A stretch of DNA of 64,000 nt from Hyphomicrobiales bacterium. GTDB lineage: Bacteria > Pseudomonadota > Alphaproteobacteria > Rhizobiales > Rhizobiaceae. Under the pieces are notes generated by a model. That model made no database searches. It saw nothing but the letters and a program-made list of their open reading frames with translations, and was not told where the DNA came from. The position numbers and the translations under genes were made by a program. Location: positions 26,658-90,657 of the forward strand of contig UBMU01000042.1 in assembly GCA_900466605.1 (NCBI GenBank), read 5' to 3'. Of the stretch, positions 24,389-33,236 are shown one piece after another (within the stretch, counting starts at the first letter, position 1; each line of letters opens with the position of its first letter).

Positions 24389-27178
24389 CTAGTATTGAAC
24401 GGACAAGGAATCGATCCGAGCAGCTTTCGGTGGAGCGAACTTTGTCAGATCTATCCCATCAACTGCAGTTCGATACTCCTCGATGCTCGGCGTACGGCCG
24501 AGGATCGCAGACAGAACCACCAGCGGGGTCGAGGCCAGGAGCGATTCACCCTTCTTCTCTGCGGTATCCTCGACGACGCGTCCCTGGAACAAACGGGTCG
24601 AAGTCGCCAGAACGGTATCACCCTTCTCCGCCTTTTCCTGGTTGCCCATGCAAAGGTTGCAGCCCGGACGCTCGAGATAGAGGATGTTCTCGTATTCTGT
24701 CCGGTTGGCGGTCTTTGGCTTCAGGTCATCGAATTCGAAGCCCGAGTATTTCTGCAGGATTTCCCAATCCCCTTCGGCCTTCAGTTCATCGATAATGTTG
24801 TAGGTCGGAGCGGCGACAACCAGCGGCGCCTTGAACTCGACCTTGCCCTCGGCCTTCTCGATGTTCTTCAGCATCTGGGCGACGATCTTCATGTCGCCCT
24901 TGTGCACCATGCACGAGCCCACGAAGCCGAGGTCGACCTTCTTGGTGCCACCGTAGTAGGAAACCGGGCGGATCGTGTCGTGCGTGTAGCGGCGCGAGAC
25001 GTCGGCGTTGTTGACATCAGGATCCGCGATCATCGGCTCGTCGATAACGTCGAGATCGACGACGACTTCCGCGAAATATTTCGCATTGGCGTCGGGGGTC
25101 AGCGCCGGCTTCGCGCCGGAACGGATCTCGGCAATGCGCTCGTCGGCCTTGTTGATCAGGCCCTTCAGCGTCTGCGCCGCATTGTCCATGCCCTTGTCGA
25201 TCATGATCTGGATGCGCGACTTGGCGATCTCCAGGCTCTCGATCAGCGTCTCATCCTCGGAGATGCAGATGGAGGCCTTGGCCTTCATCTCGGCCGTCCA
25301 GTCGGTGAACGTGAAGGCCTGGTCGGCGAGAAGCGTGCCGATGTGGACTTCGATGATGCGGCCCTGGAAGACGTTGTCGCCGTGCTGCTTGAGCATCTGC
25401 GCCTGCGTCGCATGGACCACGTCGCGGAAGTCCATGTAGGGCTGCATCGTGCCCTTGAAGGTGACCTTGACCGACTGCGGGATCGGCATGGTTGCTTCGC
25501 CGGTGGCGAGTGCCAGCGCGACCGTTCCCGAGTCAGCACCGAAGGCAACGCCCTTCGACATGCGGGTATGGCTGTCGCCACCGATGATGATCGCCCAGTC
25601 GTCCACGGTGATGTCGTTCAGCACCTTATGGATGACGTCGGTCATCGAGTGATAGACGCCCTTCGGATCGCGGGCGGTGATGACGCCGAAGTTGTTCATG
25701 AACGACATGAGCTTCGGAATATTGGCCTGTGCCTTCTTGTCCCAGACGGATGCCGTGTGGCAACCCGACTGGTAGGCGCCGTCGACCAGCGGCGAAATGA
25801 CCGTTGCCGCCATCGCCTCGAGTTCCTGCGCGGTCATTAGGCCGGTCGTGTCCTGCGAGCCGACGATGTTCACTTTCACGCGAACGTCTGAACCGGCATG
25901 CAATACCTTGCCCGGTGTCACGCCGACGGCGTTGCGATTGAAGATCTTTTCGACAGCAGTCAGTCCCTGACCTTCGATTGCAATCTCCTTGTTCGGGGCG
26001 AAGACCGGCGTCGGCTCGACGCCCAGCGTTTGTGCCGCGAACGTCTGGAGCTTCTTTCCGAAGACGATGGCATAGGAGCTGCCCGCCTTCATGAATTCCA
26101 TCTTCTGGGGCGTGAAGGCTGCCGCAACATCGACCAGCTCCTTGCCGTTCTCGTCGCAGAGCTTCTTGTTCTTTGCGTCGATCTTCAGCACGGTACCGGT
26201 CTCGACCGAGAACTTCTGCTCAAGGACCGGGTTGCCGTCGTTGTTCAAGATCGGCTTACCGTCCTCGCCAGTCTTTTTGACCCAGTTCTTGAGATTGATG
26301 CCGATGCCACCGGTCACGTCCACCGTGGTCGCAAAGATTGGCGAAATGCCGTTGGTGCCCGCGACAACAGGGGCGAAGTTGACGAAGGGCACATAGGGGC
26401 TCGCCTGCTTGCCGGTCCACAGCGCTACATTGTTCACGCCAGACATTCGCGACGAGCCCACACCCATCGTGCCCTTTTCGGCGATCATCATCACGCGCTT
26501 GTCCGGATGCTGCTTCTGCAGAGCCACGATTTCCTGCTGCGCTTCGGGGGTGATCATACACTGGCCGTGCAATTGGCGGTCGGAGCGCGAATGCGCCTGA
26601 TTGCCCGGGGACAGAAGGTCGGTCGAGATGTCGCCTTCCGCTGCGATGAAGGTGACGACCTTGATCTCGTCCTCGACATCCGGAAGCTTGGTGAAGAACT
26701 CGGCCTTGGCATAGCTCTCGAGAACATCCTTGGCGAGGGCATTACCCGCCTTGTAAGCATCGCGCAGCCGGAACATGTCAGCGTCATAAAGGAAGACCTG
26801 CGTCTTCAAGACTTCAGCCGCCTGCACGGCAATCGCGGCGTCGTGCCCAAGTGCGACGTCGAGTAGAACCTGGATCGAGGGTCCACCCTTCATGTGCGAC
26901 AGCAGTTCCAGGGCAAATGTGGGCGTGATCTCTGGAACGATCGTTTCCCCAAGAATGATCTTCTTCAGGAACGCCGCCTTCACGCCAGCCGCGCTGGTCG
27001 TGCCCGGCAGCGTATTGTATATGAAGAAATTCAGGGCACCTGCCCGATGCTCGTTACCGGTATCCTCAATCAGAGCAATGATTTCACCGACGAGACCGCC
27101 GTCGTCGATCGGTTTTGGGGCAAGCCCCTGATTTTCTCTGCTTTTGATCTCGGCCAGGTAATCTAAGTAAAGGTTCAT
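24389..27178 (-). CDS. acnB: Bifunctional aconitate hydratase 2 / 2-methylisocitrate dehydratase
   Basis: The 929-residue protein is aconitase B: N-terminal HEAT-like domain (LALELLSHMKGGPSIQVLLD style helices), swivel and catalytic domains, HTRMSKGVAFGADSGT, and the Fe-S ligands in GFVGSCMVHKGD and ERPGCNLCMGNQ. It interconverts citrate and isocitrate through cis-aconitate. It is longer than the enterobacterial enzyme (about 865 residues), with an extra segment around KTGEDGKPILNNDGNPV at about residues 305-325. ATG 27178 was chosen from the MNLYLDYLAEI family N-terminus; the frame is open further upstream. Monocistronic, with its own terminator. Confidence 0.96.
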   Translation of the reverse strand: MNLYLDYLAEIKSRENQGLAPKPIDDGGLVGEIIALIEDTGNEHRAGALNFFIYNTLPGTTSAAGVKAAFLKKIILGETIVPEITPTFALELLSHMKGGPSIQVLLDVALGHDAAIAVQAAEVLKTQVFLYDADMFRLRDAYKAGNALAKDVLESYAKAEFFTKLPDVEDEIKVVTFIAAEGDISTDLLSPGNQAHSRSDRQLHGQCMITPEAQQEIVALQKQHPDKRVMMIAEKGTMGVGSSRMSGVNNVALWTGKQASPYVPFVNFAPVVAGTNGISPIFATTVDVTGGIGINLKNWVKKTGEDGKPILNNDGNPVLEQKFSVETGTVLKIDAKNKKLCDENGKELVDVAAAFTPQKMEFMKAGSSYAIVFGKKLQTFAAQTLGVEPTPVFAPNKEIAIEGQGLTAVEKIFNRNAVGVTPGKVLHAGSDVRVKVNIVGSQDTTGLMTAQELEAMAATVISPLVDGAYQSGCHTASVWDKKAQANIPKLMSFMNNFGVITARDPKGVYHSMTDVIHKVLNDITVDDWAIIIGGDSHTRMSKGVAFGADSGTVALALATGEATMPIPQSVKVTFKGTMQPYMDFRDVVHATQAQMLKQHGDNVFQGRIIEVHIGTLLADQAFTFTDWTAEMKAKASICISEDETLIESLEIAKSRIQIMIDKGMDNAAQTLKGLINKADERIAEIRSGAKPALTPDANAKYFAEVVVDLDVIDEPMIADPDVNNADVSRRYTHDTIRPVSYYGGTKKVDLGFVGSCMVHKGDMKIVAQMLKNIEKAEGKVEFKAPLVVAAPTYNIIDELKAEGDWEILQKYSGFEFDDLKPKTANRTEYENILYLERPGCNLCMGNQEKAEKGDTVLATSTRLFQGRVVEDTAEKKGESLLASTPLVVLSAILGRTPSIEEYRTAVDGIDLTKFAPPKAARIDSLSVQY

Positions 27179-27290
27179 CTCAATCCCAACGTCATTAGGT
27201 CTGTGGCACTGAAGCGCCGCGCCACCAACGGCAGTGTTATTCGGCCCGAGGTCATACCGGTTTTGAGCGCGACAACCAAGCCCGATTGAC

Positions 27291-27321
27291 GTGATATCGC
27301 ACTTCATTAGAGAAGTGATAT
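27291..27321. promoter_or_regulatory. Inverted repeat upstream of acnB
   Basis: GATATCGCACTTC and GAAGTGATAT form an imperfect inverted repeat (one bulged base) about 115 bases upstream of the acnB start. GTGATAT also occurs twice in direct orientation. It could be an operator for acnB or for the divergent HAD gene at 27428. Confidence 0.4.
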
Positions 27322-27427
27322 TTAATGTTCAGGTTTAATCAGCTAGAAATGAGGTCGATGCTGCTTGAAAGGCCTTGAGAGCCGAGCTCGTTGATCTCAC
27401 CCCCGATAGTTCCCTGCCTACATCCTT

Positions 27428-28105
27428 GTGAAAGCTGTTCCTTTGTCCATTGATCCCCTGAAACGCTATTCGGCTTTCCTCTTCGACATGGACGGCACTA
27501 TTTTAAGTTCCGCTGCGGCTGCTGAGCGGGTCTGGGGAGAATGGGCGCGGCGACATGGTTTGGTCCCTGCGGAATTTCTGCCGACGATGCACGGCAAGCG
27601 TGGCATTGACACCATCAGTCAGCTTGCCCTCCCCGGGATTGATCCGTTGGAGGAAGCCGCCGCGATCGAGCGTGCCGAGTTGGAAGATGTGGAAGGTGTG
27701 ATTGCCATCCCAGGGGCTCGCGAATTCCTTGCCGCCCTACCGCCCGAGAAATGGGCAATCGTGACGTCTTCAAGTAAGGCCCTGGCATTACGTCGCCTTG
27801 AGGCTGCTCGCCTTCGCGTACCTCAATTTCTTATAACAGGCGAAGACGTCAAGATCGGAAAGCCCAATCCGCAGGGCTATCTGCTTGGCGCGAAGCGGCT
27901 AGGGGTCCCGCCTGTCAAATGTCTCGTCTTCGAAGACGTAGAAGCTGGGGCTAACGCCGGGATCGCCGCCGGATCGTCGGTCATGATCATCGAGCATGCC
28001 GGGCACAAACTCGATGTGGCCGGAAGTCAATCCATCCCCGACTACGCGAGAGTTGTTCCCGTCGTTCATGACGATGGGTCGATCTCCATCTCTGAGAAAA
28101 GCTAA
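27428..28105 (+). CDS. HAD-superfamily sugar-phosphate phosphatase
   Basis: The 225-residue protein is a HAD-IA hydrolase: motif I FLFDMDGT (residues about 17-24), motif II VTSSSKA near 117, motif III Lys in IGKPNPQGYLLGAKRLG, and motif IV VFEDVEAG. The helical cap inserted after motif I suggests small phosphorylated sugars or glycolate-type substrates. The start GTG at 27428 has no strong ribosome-binding site. It is divergent from acnB and not linked to an operon. Confidence 0.82.
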   Translation: MKAVPLSIDPLKRYSAFLFDMDGTILSSAAAAERVWGEWARRHGLVPAEFLPTMHGKRGIDTISQLALPGIDPLEEAAAIERAELEDVEGVIAIPGAREFLAALPPEKWAIVTSSSKALALRRLEAARLRVPQFLITGEDVKIGKPNPQGYLLGAKRLGVPPVKCLVFEDVEAGANAGIAAGSSVMIIEHAGHKLDVAGSQSIPDYARVVPVVHDDGSISISEKS

Positions 28106-28699
28106 GTCCGCCACCCCATCCTCGCGACTTCACCGAGATAAGGCGTCATTCCCTTTATGTGGGTGCCTTGTCGGCTCTTCGAGCAATATCGACGGGTCAT
28201 ATCGGGCTTGTCGGCAGCGGATCGGTCGGTTGACAACCATGATGCCATCGGGACGGCGAGCTGAACCGTAACACGACTTACAGGGTGGCCGGAGCATCGC
28301 GGCGGCAGTCTATGCAGCGATCGGTTCCGATATCTTCATATCCGTTTCACCATCGCTACTCCATCCGCTCCGAACCGCACACGTGCTGCCGACGAAAGAA
28401 GCAGGCTGTTACAAAACGCGGCTGCGACCCCATGTCCGACAAGCCCAAAGCGGCAAGGTGCAGAATTTTACGATAGCGTTCGTTTGATACTTGGAAATGT
28501 CTGATTTCCAGTGCCTTCAGTCCAGGAAGCACGGCAGACTGCGCCACGACCGAGCACGGCTCGTCTGGAACAAATAACCGACAATAGCATTTTGTAGATC
28601 AGAGGCGGTTCGCTTCAACCTTTCCAAAGTTCCAACGCCTGCTCCCTCAGGGGCCACTTTGGCAATGGCAACAGAGTTCTCTTAAGGGAGGATGTTGTG
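28106..28699. other. Gap between the HAD gene and a small conserved ORF
   Basis: About 590 bases in which I find no gene with coding character, no tRNA and no strong hairpin. The last bases hold GGGAGG, the ribosome-binding site of the small ORF that follows. Confidence 0.5.
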
Positions 28700-28927
28700 A
28701 TGTCTCGTAAAATCGCTGGTCGGCATGATGAGCCGCTACGTTCTGACGATCTCCGAAAGTGCCACATGGTCCTGGATACAATCTGTAGAGATTTCGGGAT
28801 CGAGCCGGGATCAGAGGAAGCTGATCGTATAGCGGCGATCACTATCGAGCTCTATCAGCAGGGTGTGCGAGATGTTAGCCAACTGAAGCATATTGTCGAT
28901 GCCGCGCGGGGCCTTGAGCTCAAATGA
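28700..28927 (+). CDS. Small conserved hypothetical protein
   Basis: A 75-residue ORF (MSRKIAGRHDEPLRSDDLRK...) with a clear GGGAGG eight bases before the ATG. It is soluble and helical, with a CxxxxD-like central part (MVLDTICRDFGIEPGS) and a second half typical of small helical rhizobial proteins (RIAAITIELYQQGVRD). No membrane segment or known DNA-binding motif is seen. I cannot name a family. A GTG one codon upstream is less well spaced. Confidence 0.65.
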   Translation: MSRKIAGRHDEPLRSDDLRKCHMVLDTICRDFGIEPGSEEADRIAAITIELYQQGVRDVSQLKHIVDAARGLELK

Positions 28928-29069
28928 GTGAATGCAATGGACAGAGCATTTTGCCTTTCGCTCAATTAGCGTCCTCTCCGTTCCGGTTCAGATTATCCTC
29001 GAAGCTTTGAGCTGCAATCGGGCGATACCTTTTCATTTCCAGGCCATACTAGCGAGGGATGTTTTGAAC

Positions 29070-29096
29070 GTTTCAGCGAGGCAGCGCCGCTGAAAC
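29070..29096. repeat. Hairpin between the small ORF and kduD
   Basis: GTTTCAGCG and CGCTGAAAC form a perfect 9-bp stem with a 9-base loop between the convergent small ORF and kduD. There is no T run on either side, so it is at best a weak bidirectional end. Confidence 0.45.
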
Positions 29097-29203
29097 GCGC
29101 TATCGAAGCTTCACCGGTTCAAAGGGCCTGTCAAAGGGTCTGCGGCTAACAAGTGGCGGCGGCTCGCCTAGGAACGTCCAAGCCAAATGCGACCTCTGAA
29201 CCG

Positions 29204-29956
29204 TCACCTTGCCAGCCACCCACCATCGACGGGCAGAACGATGCCGTGAACATAGTCGGACGCTCTTGATGCCAGAAAGACTGCTGCGCCGCCCAGTTGC
29301 GCTGGATCACCCCAATGACCAGCTGGGATGCGGGCAAGGATGCCGGCGCTGCGCTCAGGATCCTCCCGAAGCGCGGTGGTGTTGTTGGTCACGAAGTAGC
29401 CTGGCGCAATAGCATTGACGTTGATGCCCTTACCTGCCCATTCGCAAGCAAGGAGACGCGTCAGCCCGGCAAGTCCACTCTTCGAGGCCGTGTAGGATGG
29501 AATGCGGATGCCACCTTGAAAGGACAATAGCGAGGCGATGTTGATGATCTTGCCGCTGCCTCGGTCCAGCATATGCCGGGCGGCAGCCTGCGACAGGAAA
29601 AAGACGCTTTTCAGATTGGTGTCCATGACTGCATCCCAATCGGCCTCGGTGAAGTCGATGGCGTCGGCACGGCGGATGATGCCGGCATTGTTGATGAGGA
29701 TGTCAAGCTTGCCGAACGTCGCAACCGTTTCGTCAATGATATCCTTCGTCGGCTCGATCGAGCCAAGATCGGCCTTGATGGCGTGAAAGCCAGCACCGGC
29801 CTTGCGAACCGCAGCTTCCGTTTCGTCCATCGATGAGCGGCCAACGCCAACGATTGAGGCACCGGCCGCAGCCATTGCTACGGCAATTGCCTGGCCAAGG
29901 CCGGTATTGGCGCCGGTAACGACCGCCACTTTGCCGGAAAGGTCGAACATGGTCAT
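29204..29956 (-). CDS. kduD: 2-dehydro-3-deoxy-D-gluconate 5-dehydrogenase (copy 1)
   Basis: The 250-residue SDR has TGANTGLG at residues about 14-21, NNAGIIRRADAIDFTEADW (a KduD signature), IINIASLLSFQGGIRIPSYTASKSG with the active-site Tyr and Lys, and the C-terminus LPVDGGWLAR. It reduces 2,5-diketo-3-deoxygluconate to 2-keto-3-deoxygluconate in uronate degradation. It is last in the kdgD-kduI-kdgF-kduD operon, eight bases after kdgF. A second copy lies at 54717-55472. Confidence 0.94.
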   Translation of the reverse strand: MTMFDLSGKVAVVTGANTGLGQAIAVAMAAAGASIVGVGRSSMDETEAAVRKAGAGFHAIKADLGSIEPTKDIIDETVATFGKLDILINNAGIIRRADAIDFTEADWDAVMDTNLKSVFFLSQAAARHMLDRGSGKIINIASLLSFQGGIRIPSYTASKSGLAGLTRLLACEWAGKGINVNAIAPGYFVTNNTTALREDPERSAGILARIPAGHWGDPAQLGGAAVFLASRASDYVHGIVLPVDGGWLAR

Positions 29957-29963
29957 CTCAGGC

Positions 29964-30302
29964 TCACTTCAGAAATTCTGCACGGTGCGGCGTGAAGGTA
30001 TCAATCAGCCGACCCTTTTCCAGCGCCTTCACGCCATGCACGAGATTTGGCGGGACGATGAAGCTTCCGCCCTGAGCAAGGGTTTCGGTGCGGCCATCGA
30101 TCGTCACCTCGAATGAGCCCTCCGCCACATAGCTTGCCTGAATATGCGGATGCGAGTGCTGTGCACCGACTGCATCCTTCTCAAAGGCAACCTCCACCAT
30201 CATCATCTCCGGTAGATAGGTCATGATGCGGCGGGTGACACCCGGTTCCGGGTTGACCCACTCGGCACCGCTAGCCGATACGAAAAGATCACTCGCTGTC
30301 AT
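29964..30302 (-). CDS. kdgF: Cupin KdgF, unsaturated uronate processing (copy 1)
   Basis: The 112-residue single-domain cupin has metal-binding HSHPHIQASYVAEG near residues 49-62 and FIVPPNLVHGV near 81-91. It matches KdgF-like cupins, which speed conversion of 4,5-unsaturated uronates into the linear keto form used by KduI. Its place between kduI and kduD supports this. GAGGATGCACG precedes the ATG. Paralogue of 54378-54707. Confidence 0.88.
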   Translation of the reverse strand: MTASDLFVSASGAEWVNPEPGVTRRIMTYLPEMMMVEVAFEKDAVGAQHSHPHIQASYVAEGSFEVTIDGRTETLAQGGSFIVPPNLVHGVKALEKGRLIDTFTPHRAEFLK

Positions 30303-30311
30303 CGTGCATCC

Positions 30312-31154
30312 TCACTTCAGATCGTCGATGGCAACGAGATCGACGTCGGTATAGTCGACATTGTCGCCGGCCATTGCCCAGATGAACGTATAGCTCGACG
30401 TGCCGGCCCCGGAATGGATCGACCAGCCAGGCGAAAGAATGGCCTCCTCGTTCTTGACAATAAGGTGGCGCGTCTCCTGCGGCTCGCCCATCAGATGCAG
30501 AACGCGAGCCTTTTCCGGCAAATCGAAGTAGAGATAGGCTTCCATGCGCCGGTCATGGACATGGCAGGGCATCGTATTCCACACCGAGCCTTCCGCGAGC
30601 GTCGTCATGCCGACGACGAGCTGGCAGGTCCTGACGCCGTCTGGATGGATGAACTGAAAGATCGAGCGCTCATTGCTGGTTGCCTGAGAGCCGAGATCAA
30701 CCCGCTTGGCATCAGAGATGCCTATATGCTTTGCAGGGTGGCGGACATGCGCCGGAGCGCTGAGCAGGTAGAATTTTGCCGGCTGCTCGGCCGACACGGA
30801 CCGGAATGTTACCGAAGCCCCCATACCGGCATAGACCATGTCGCGGGTGCCAGCCTTAAACTCTTCCCCATCAACGCTGACGATGCCGGCACCACCAATA
30901 TTGACGGCAATCAGCTCGCGCCTGGCTAGAAGCGTGTCGGTGCCGGCAGGCTTGATCGTTTCCAATGAGAGCGGTGCAGACGTCGGCATTGCGCCCCCGA
31001 CGATCATCCGGTCGTAGTTGGTGTAGTGAAGCTGGATGCGCTCCGCCACGAAGAGCGGCGGCAGCAGAAAACTCTCGCGAAGTTCCTCGGTGCTGAAGCG
31101 TGCCGCCGTCTTCGGATCGATTGCAAAGCGATTGGTGAAATCCGTGTGGCCCAT
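30312..31154 (-). CDS. kduI: 5-dehydro-4-deoxy-D-glucuronate isomerase (copy 1)
   Basis: The 280-residue protein is KduI: FLLPPLFVAERIQLHYTNYDRMIVGG near residues 30-55, the metal site HVHDRRMEAYLYF near 196-208, and SPGWSIHSGAGTSSYTFIWAMAGDN near the end. It isomerises 5-keto-4-deoxyuronate to 2,5-diketo-3-deoxygluconate. ATG 31154 has GGAGGAACACTT upstream. Length is the family norm (about 278). Confidence 0.95.
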   Translation of the reverse strand: MGHTDFTNRFAIDPKTAARFSTEELRESFLLPPLFVAERIQLHYTNYDRMIVGGAMPTSAPLSLETIKPAGTDTLLARRELIAVNIGGAGIVSVDGEEFKAGTRDMVYAGMGASVTFRSVSAEQPAKFYLLSAPAHVRHPAKHIGISDAKRVDLGSQATSNERSIFQFIHPDGVRTCQLVVGMTTLAEGSVWNTMPCHVHDRRMEAYLYFDLPEKARVLHLMGEPQETRHLIVKNEEAILSPGWSIHSGAGTSSYTFIWAMAGDNVDYTDVDLVAIDDLK

Positions 31155-31185
31155 AAGTGTTCCTCCTTCCGTCCATTTTTTGCTC

Positions 31186-31208
31186 ACCGTCAGTGACACA
31201 CTGACGGT
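31186..31208. repeat. Intercistronic hairpin between kdgD and kduI
   Basis: ACCGTCAGTG and CACTGACGGT form a perfect 10-bp stem with a 3-base loop just after the kdgD stop and before kduI. No T run follows on the minus strand. It probably affects mRNA stability or partly separates kdgD from the kdu genes; an operator role is also possible. Confidence 0.55.
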
Positions 31209-31216
31209 ACCGCTTG

Positions 31217-32128
31217 TTATCTGCGGTGCGGTGCTACCAACTTTTCGAGCATCGAAACCTCTTCCGCTGTAAGATCGGTCAAGGGCGCGCGCACTGGACC
31301 GCTGGCAAAGCCCTGGAGGCGCACGCCTGCTTTGACCGCTGATACGGCGTAACCCTTGCGGCGGTTGCGTATCTCCATGAACGGGAAGAAGAAGTCGCGC
31401 AGGATGCGGTTCGTGGTTTCCGTCTTCCCAGCCCGTAGAGCCGTATAGAACTCCTGTGCCAGAGCCGGCACGAAGTTAAAGACCGCCGACGAATAGGTAG
31501 TTACACCCGCGCCGAGATAGGCATCTGCAAAGAGCTCTGCAGTCGGCATGCCGCCGAGATAGGTGAGCCGGTCGCCGATGGTTGCAGTAATCTGTCGTAC
31601 CAACCCGATTTCGCCAGAGCCATCCTTGAAGCCAACGAGGTTGGGGCAAACCTCGCAAAGCCTTGCAAGGGTATCTGCCGACAGGATGGCGTTGTCACGG
31701 TTATAGACCATGACGCCGATGTCGACTGCGTCACAAACCGCCTTCACGTGTGCAAAGAGGCCGTCCTGGCTGGCATCGATGAGATATTGCGGCAAGAGCA
31801 GGATGCCGTCAGCGCCCGCCTCTTCTGCCAATCTGGCGATCCGGATGGCCATCTTCGTACCGTATCCGCATCCCGACACGATCGGCGTTGTGCCTGCAGA
31901 CGCCTTGGCCGCACGCACCACCTCCGGGATTTCGTCAGGCGTCAGCGAAAAGAATTCCCCGGTACCACCGGCGGCAAAGAGAACGCTCGCGCCGAAACCT
32001 GAAAGCCAGCCGACATGGTCTTCGTAGACAGGCCGATTGAAGCGATCGTCAGCGTTAAACGGCGTGACGGGAAAAGAAAGAAGGCCCGCGCCAAGAGCAG
32101 CCTTCAAAGCAATAGGGTCCAGTGCCAT
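31217..32128 (-). CDS. kdgD: 5-dehydro-4-deoxyglucarate dehydratase
   Basis: The 303-residue DapA-superfamily protein opens with LGAGLLSFPVTPFNADDRFN and has GASVLFAAGGTGEFFSLTPDEI and the Schiff-base Lys in LVGFKDGSGEIG. These are hallmarks of KdgD. It converts 5-keto-4-deoxyglucarate to 2-oxoglutarate semialdehyde with loss of CO2 and water, part of oxidative galacturonate/glucarate catabolism. GGAGGATATCC precedes ATG 32128. First gene of the operon. Confidence 0.93.
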   Translation of the reverse strand: MALDPIALKAALGAGLLSFPVTPFNADDRFNRPVYEDHVGWLSGFGASVLFAAGGTGEFFSLTPDEIPEVVRAAKASAGTTPIVSGCGYGTKMAIRIARLAEEAGADGILLLPQYLIDASQDGLFAHVKAVCDAVDIGVMVYNRDNAILSADTLARLCEVCPNLVGFKDGSGEIGLVRQITATIGDRLTYLGGMPTAELFADAYLGAGVTTYSSAVFNFVPALAQEFYTALRAGKTETTNRILRDFFFPFMEIRNRRKGYAVSAVKAGVRLQGFASGPVRAPLTDLTAEEVSMLEKLVAPHRR

Positions 32129-32177
32129 GGATATCCTCCGGACAGAGAGAAAGTCGATGGCAGTGAAAGTAACAGAG

Positions 32178-32208
32178 ATATGATGACTGTCAACAACTCA
32201 TCATACAA
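32178..32208. promoter_or_regulatory. Candidate FadR-type operator upstream of kdgD
   Basis: TATGATGA (32179-32186) and TCATCATA (32198-32205) are perfect inverted arms 11 bases apart. The left part, ATATGATGAC, matches elements upstream of the regulator/enolase pair (33055-33065) and of the peptide-type transporter (40795-40805, opposite strand). The minus strand also reads TTGTATGATGA, close to the general FadR-family half-site pattern. Confidence 0.65.
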
Positions 32209-32221
32209 TAATTGAAATCAC

Positions 32222-32962
32222 TTATCCGCGCTTGATGAAATTCCGGTAGCGCTGTTGGCTTCCCTTCAGGTGGAGACGCATCGCCTCTCGGGCCGCGGCC
32301 TCATCCTGATCCGATATCGCCCGGGCAATTCGCAAATGCTCAGCTTGGATCTGCAGGAGGTACTCCTCCGAGGACCGCTCTGCACCACCCTCGGCCAAGA
32401 CGCCTCTTGGAATGATTTGCTTGCCGACCAATTGTAAAAACTCGCGAAACCGGGGATTGCTGGTGGAATCAGCTATCGCCAGGTGAAAGGCCCTGTCTGC
32501 CTCGACCGTCGGCTTTTGATCCTGCTTAAGTCGCTCGATCTCGTCATAGGCCTCAAGAATTGCCTCCTCCTGGGCCGGAGAACGCCGCATAGCAGCAAGG
32601 CCGGCAGCTTCGATTTCGATCGCAGCCCGCAGCTCCAGCATTTCAAGCAATGAGGAGATCTTATTGGGATCGGCGCTTTTAAACCCATCATAAGCGCCAG
32701 CCGGAGGCGTCAGGACGAAGACGCCGACCCCGTGACGCGCTTCGACCAGCCCGTCGGCGCGAAGAGACGCGATCGCCTCACGGATCACTGTGCGGCTGAC
32801 CTCGTATTCCTGCGTCAGGCCGCCTTCCGTTGGCAAGCGATCGCCAGGCTTCATAGCGCCTGACGTAATCGACTCGCGCAGGCGGCGCGATACCATTTCC
32901 ACCAACGTTTCACCGCTTTTGCGTTGCTCCGGCCCCGACTGCTGAACCACACTGCGCCCCAT
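32222..32962 (-). CDS. FadR-subfamily GntR regulator of the uronate genes
   Basis: The 246-residue protein has an N-terminal winged helix (LRESITSGAMKPGDRLPTEGGLTQEYEVSRTVIREAIASLRADGLVE, residues about 29-75) and an all-helical FCD ligand domain (LEMLELRAAIEIEAAGLAA; AFHLAIADSTSNPRF; EHLRIARAISDQD). It stands between the kdgD operon and the divergent enolase-superfamily gene. ATG 32962 follows GGGGATAAAC. A uronate or keto-deoxy sugar acid is the likely effector. Confidence 0.88.
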   Translation of the reverse strand: MGRSVVQQSGPEQRKSGETLVEMVSRRLRESITSGAMKPGDRLPTEGGLTQEYEVSRTVIREAIASLRADGLVEARHGVGVFVLTPPAGAYDGFKSADPNKISSLLEMLELRAAIEIEAAGLAAMRRSPAQEEAILEAYDEIERLKQDQKPTVEADRAFHLAIADSTSNPRFREFLQLVGKQIIPRGVLAEGGAERSSEEYLLQIQAEHLRIARAISDQDEAAAREAMRLHLKGSQQRYRNFIKRG

Positions 32963-33045
32963 GTTTATCCCCGTTCTCTGTCGATCTAGACATCCCGAAC
33001 GACGCCTGACTGTCAAGGGACTGGAAGAATCCGATTGACCAGAAC

Positions 33046-33075
33046 GCGTCAGACATATTATGACATTACTGACGC
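33046..33075. promoter_or_regulatory. Inverted repeat with the shared ATATTATGAC element
   Basis: GCGTCAG and CTGACGC flank a 16-base spacer containing ATATTATGACA (33055-33065). The 11-base element occurs exactly, on the opposite strand, at 40795-40805. It lies between the divergent FadR-type regulator and the enolase-superfamily gene. Confidence 0.6.
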
Positions 33076-33236
33076 CGTATTACAAGCAAGCATGCTTAGG
33101 CCTTCGGCGAAGGATTCGCCACGCGCGTCAGCGACCGAAAAGTCCGGTCGATGAGGCGCAAGAACTGCGGATCGAACCTTCGACATTGCCGTATCCGGCC
33201 ATTGGCCGGACACAGAACGAACCTGGAGGAGAACAC

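Noticed and set aside
24236..25840. A 534-codon plus-strand open frame opposite acnB
   Set aside because: Antisense shadow; acnB on the other strand matches its family over the full length with Fe-S ligands.
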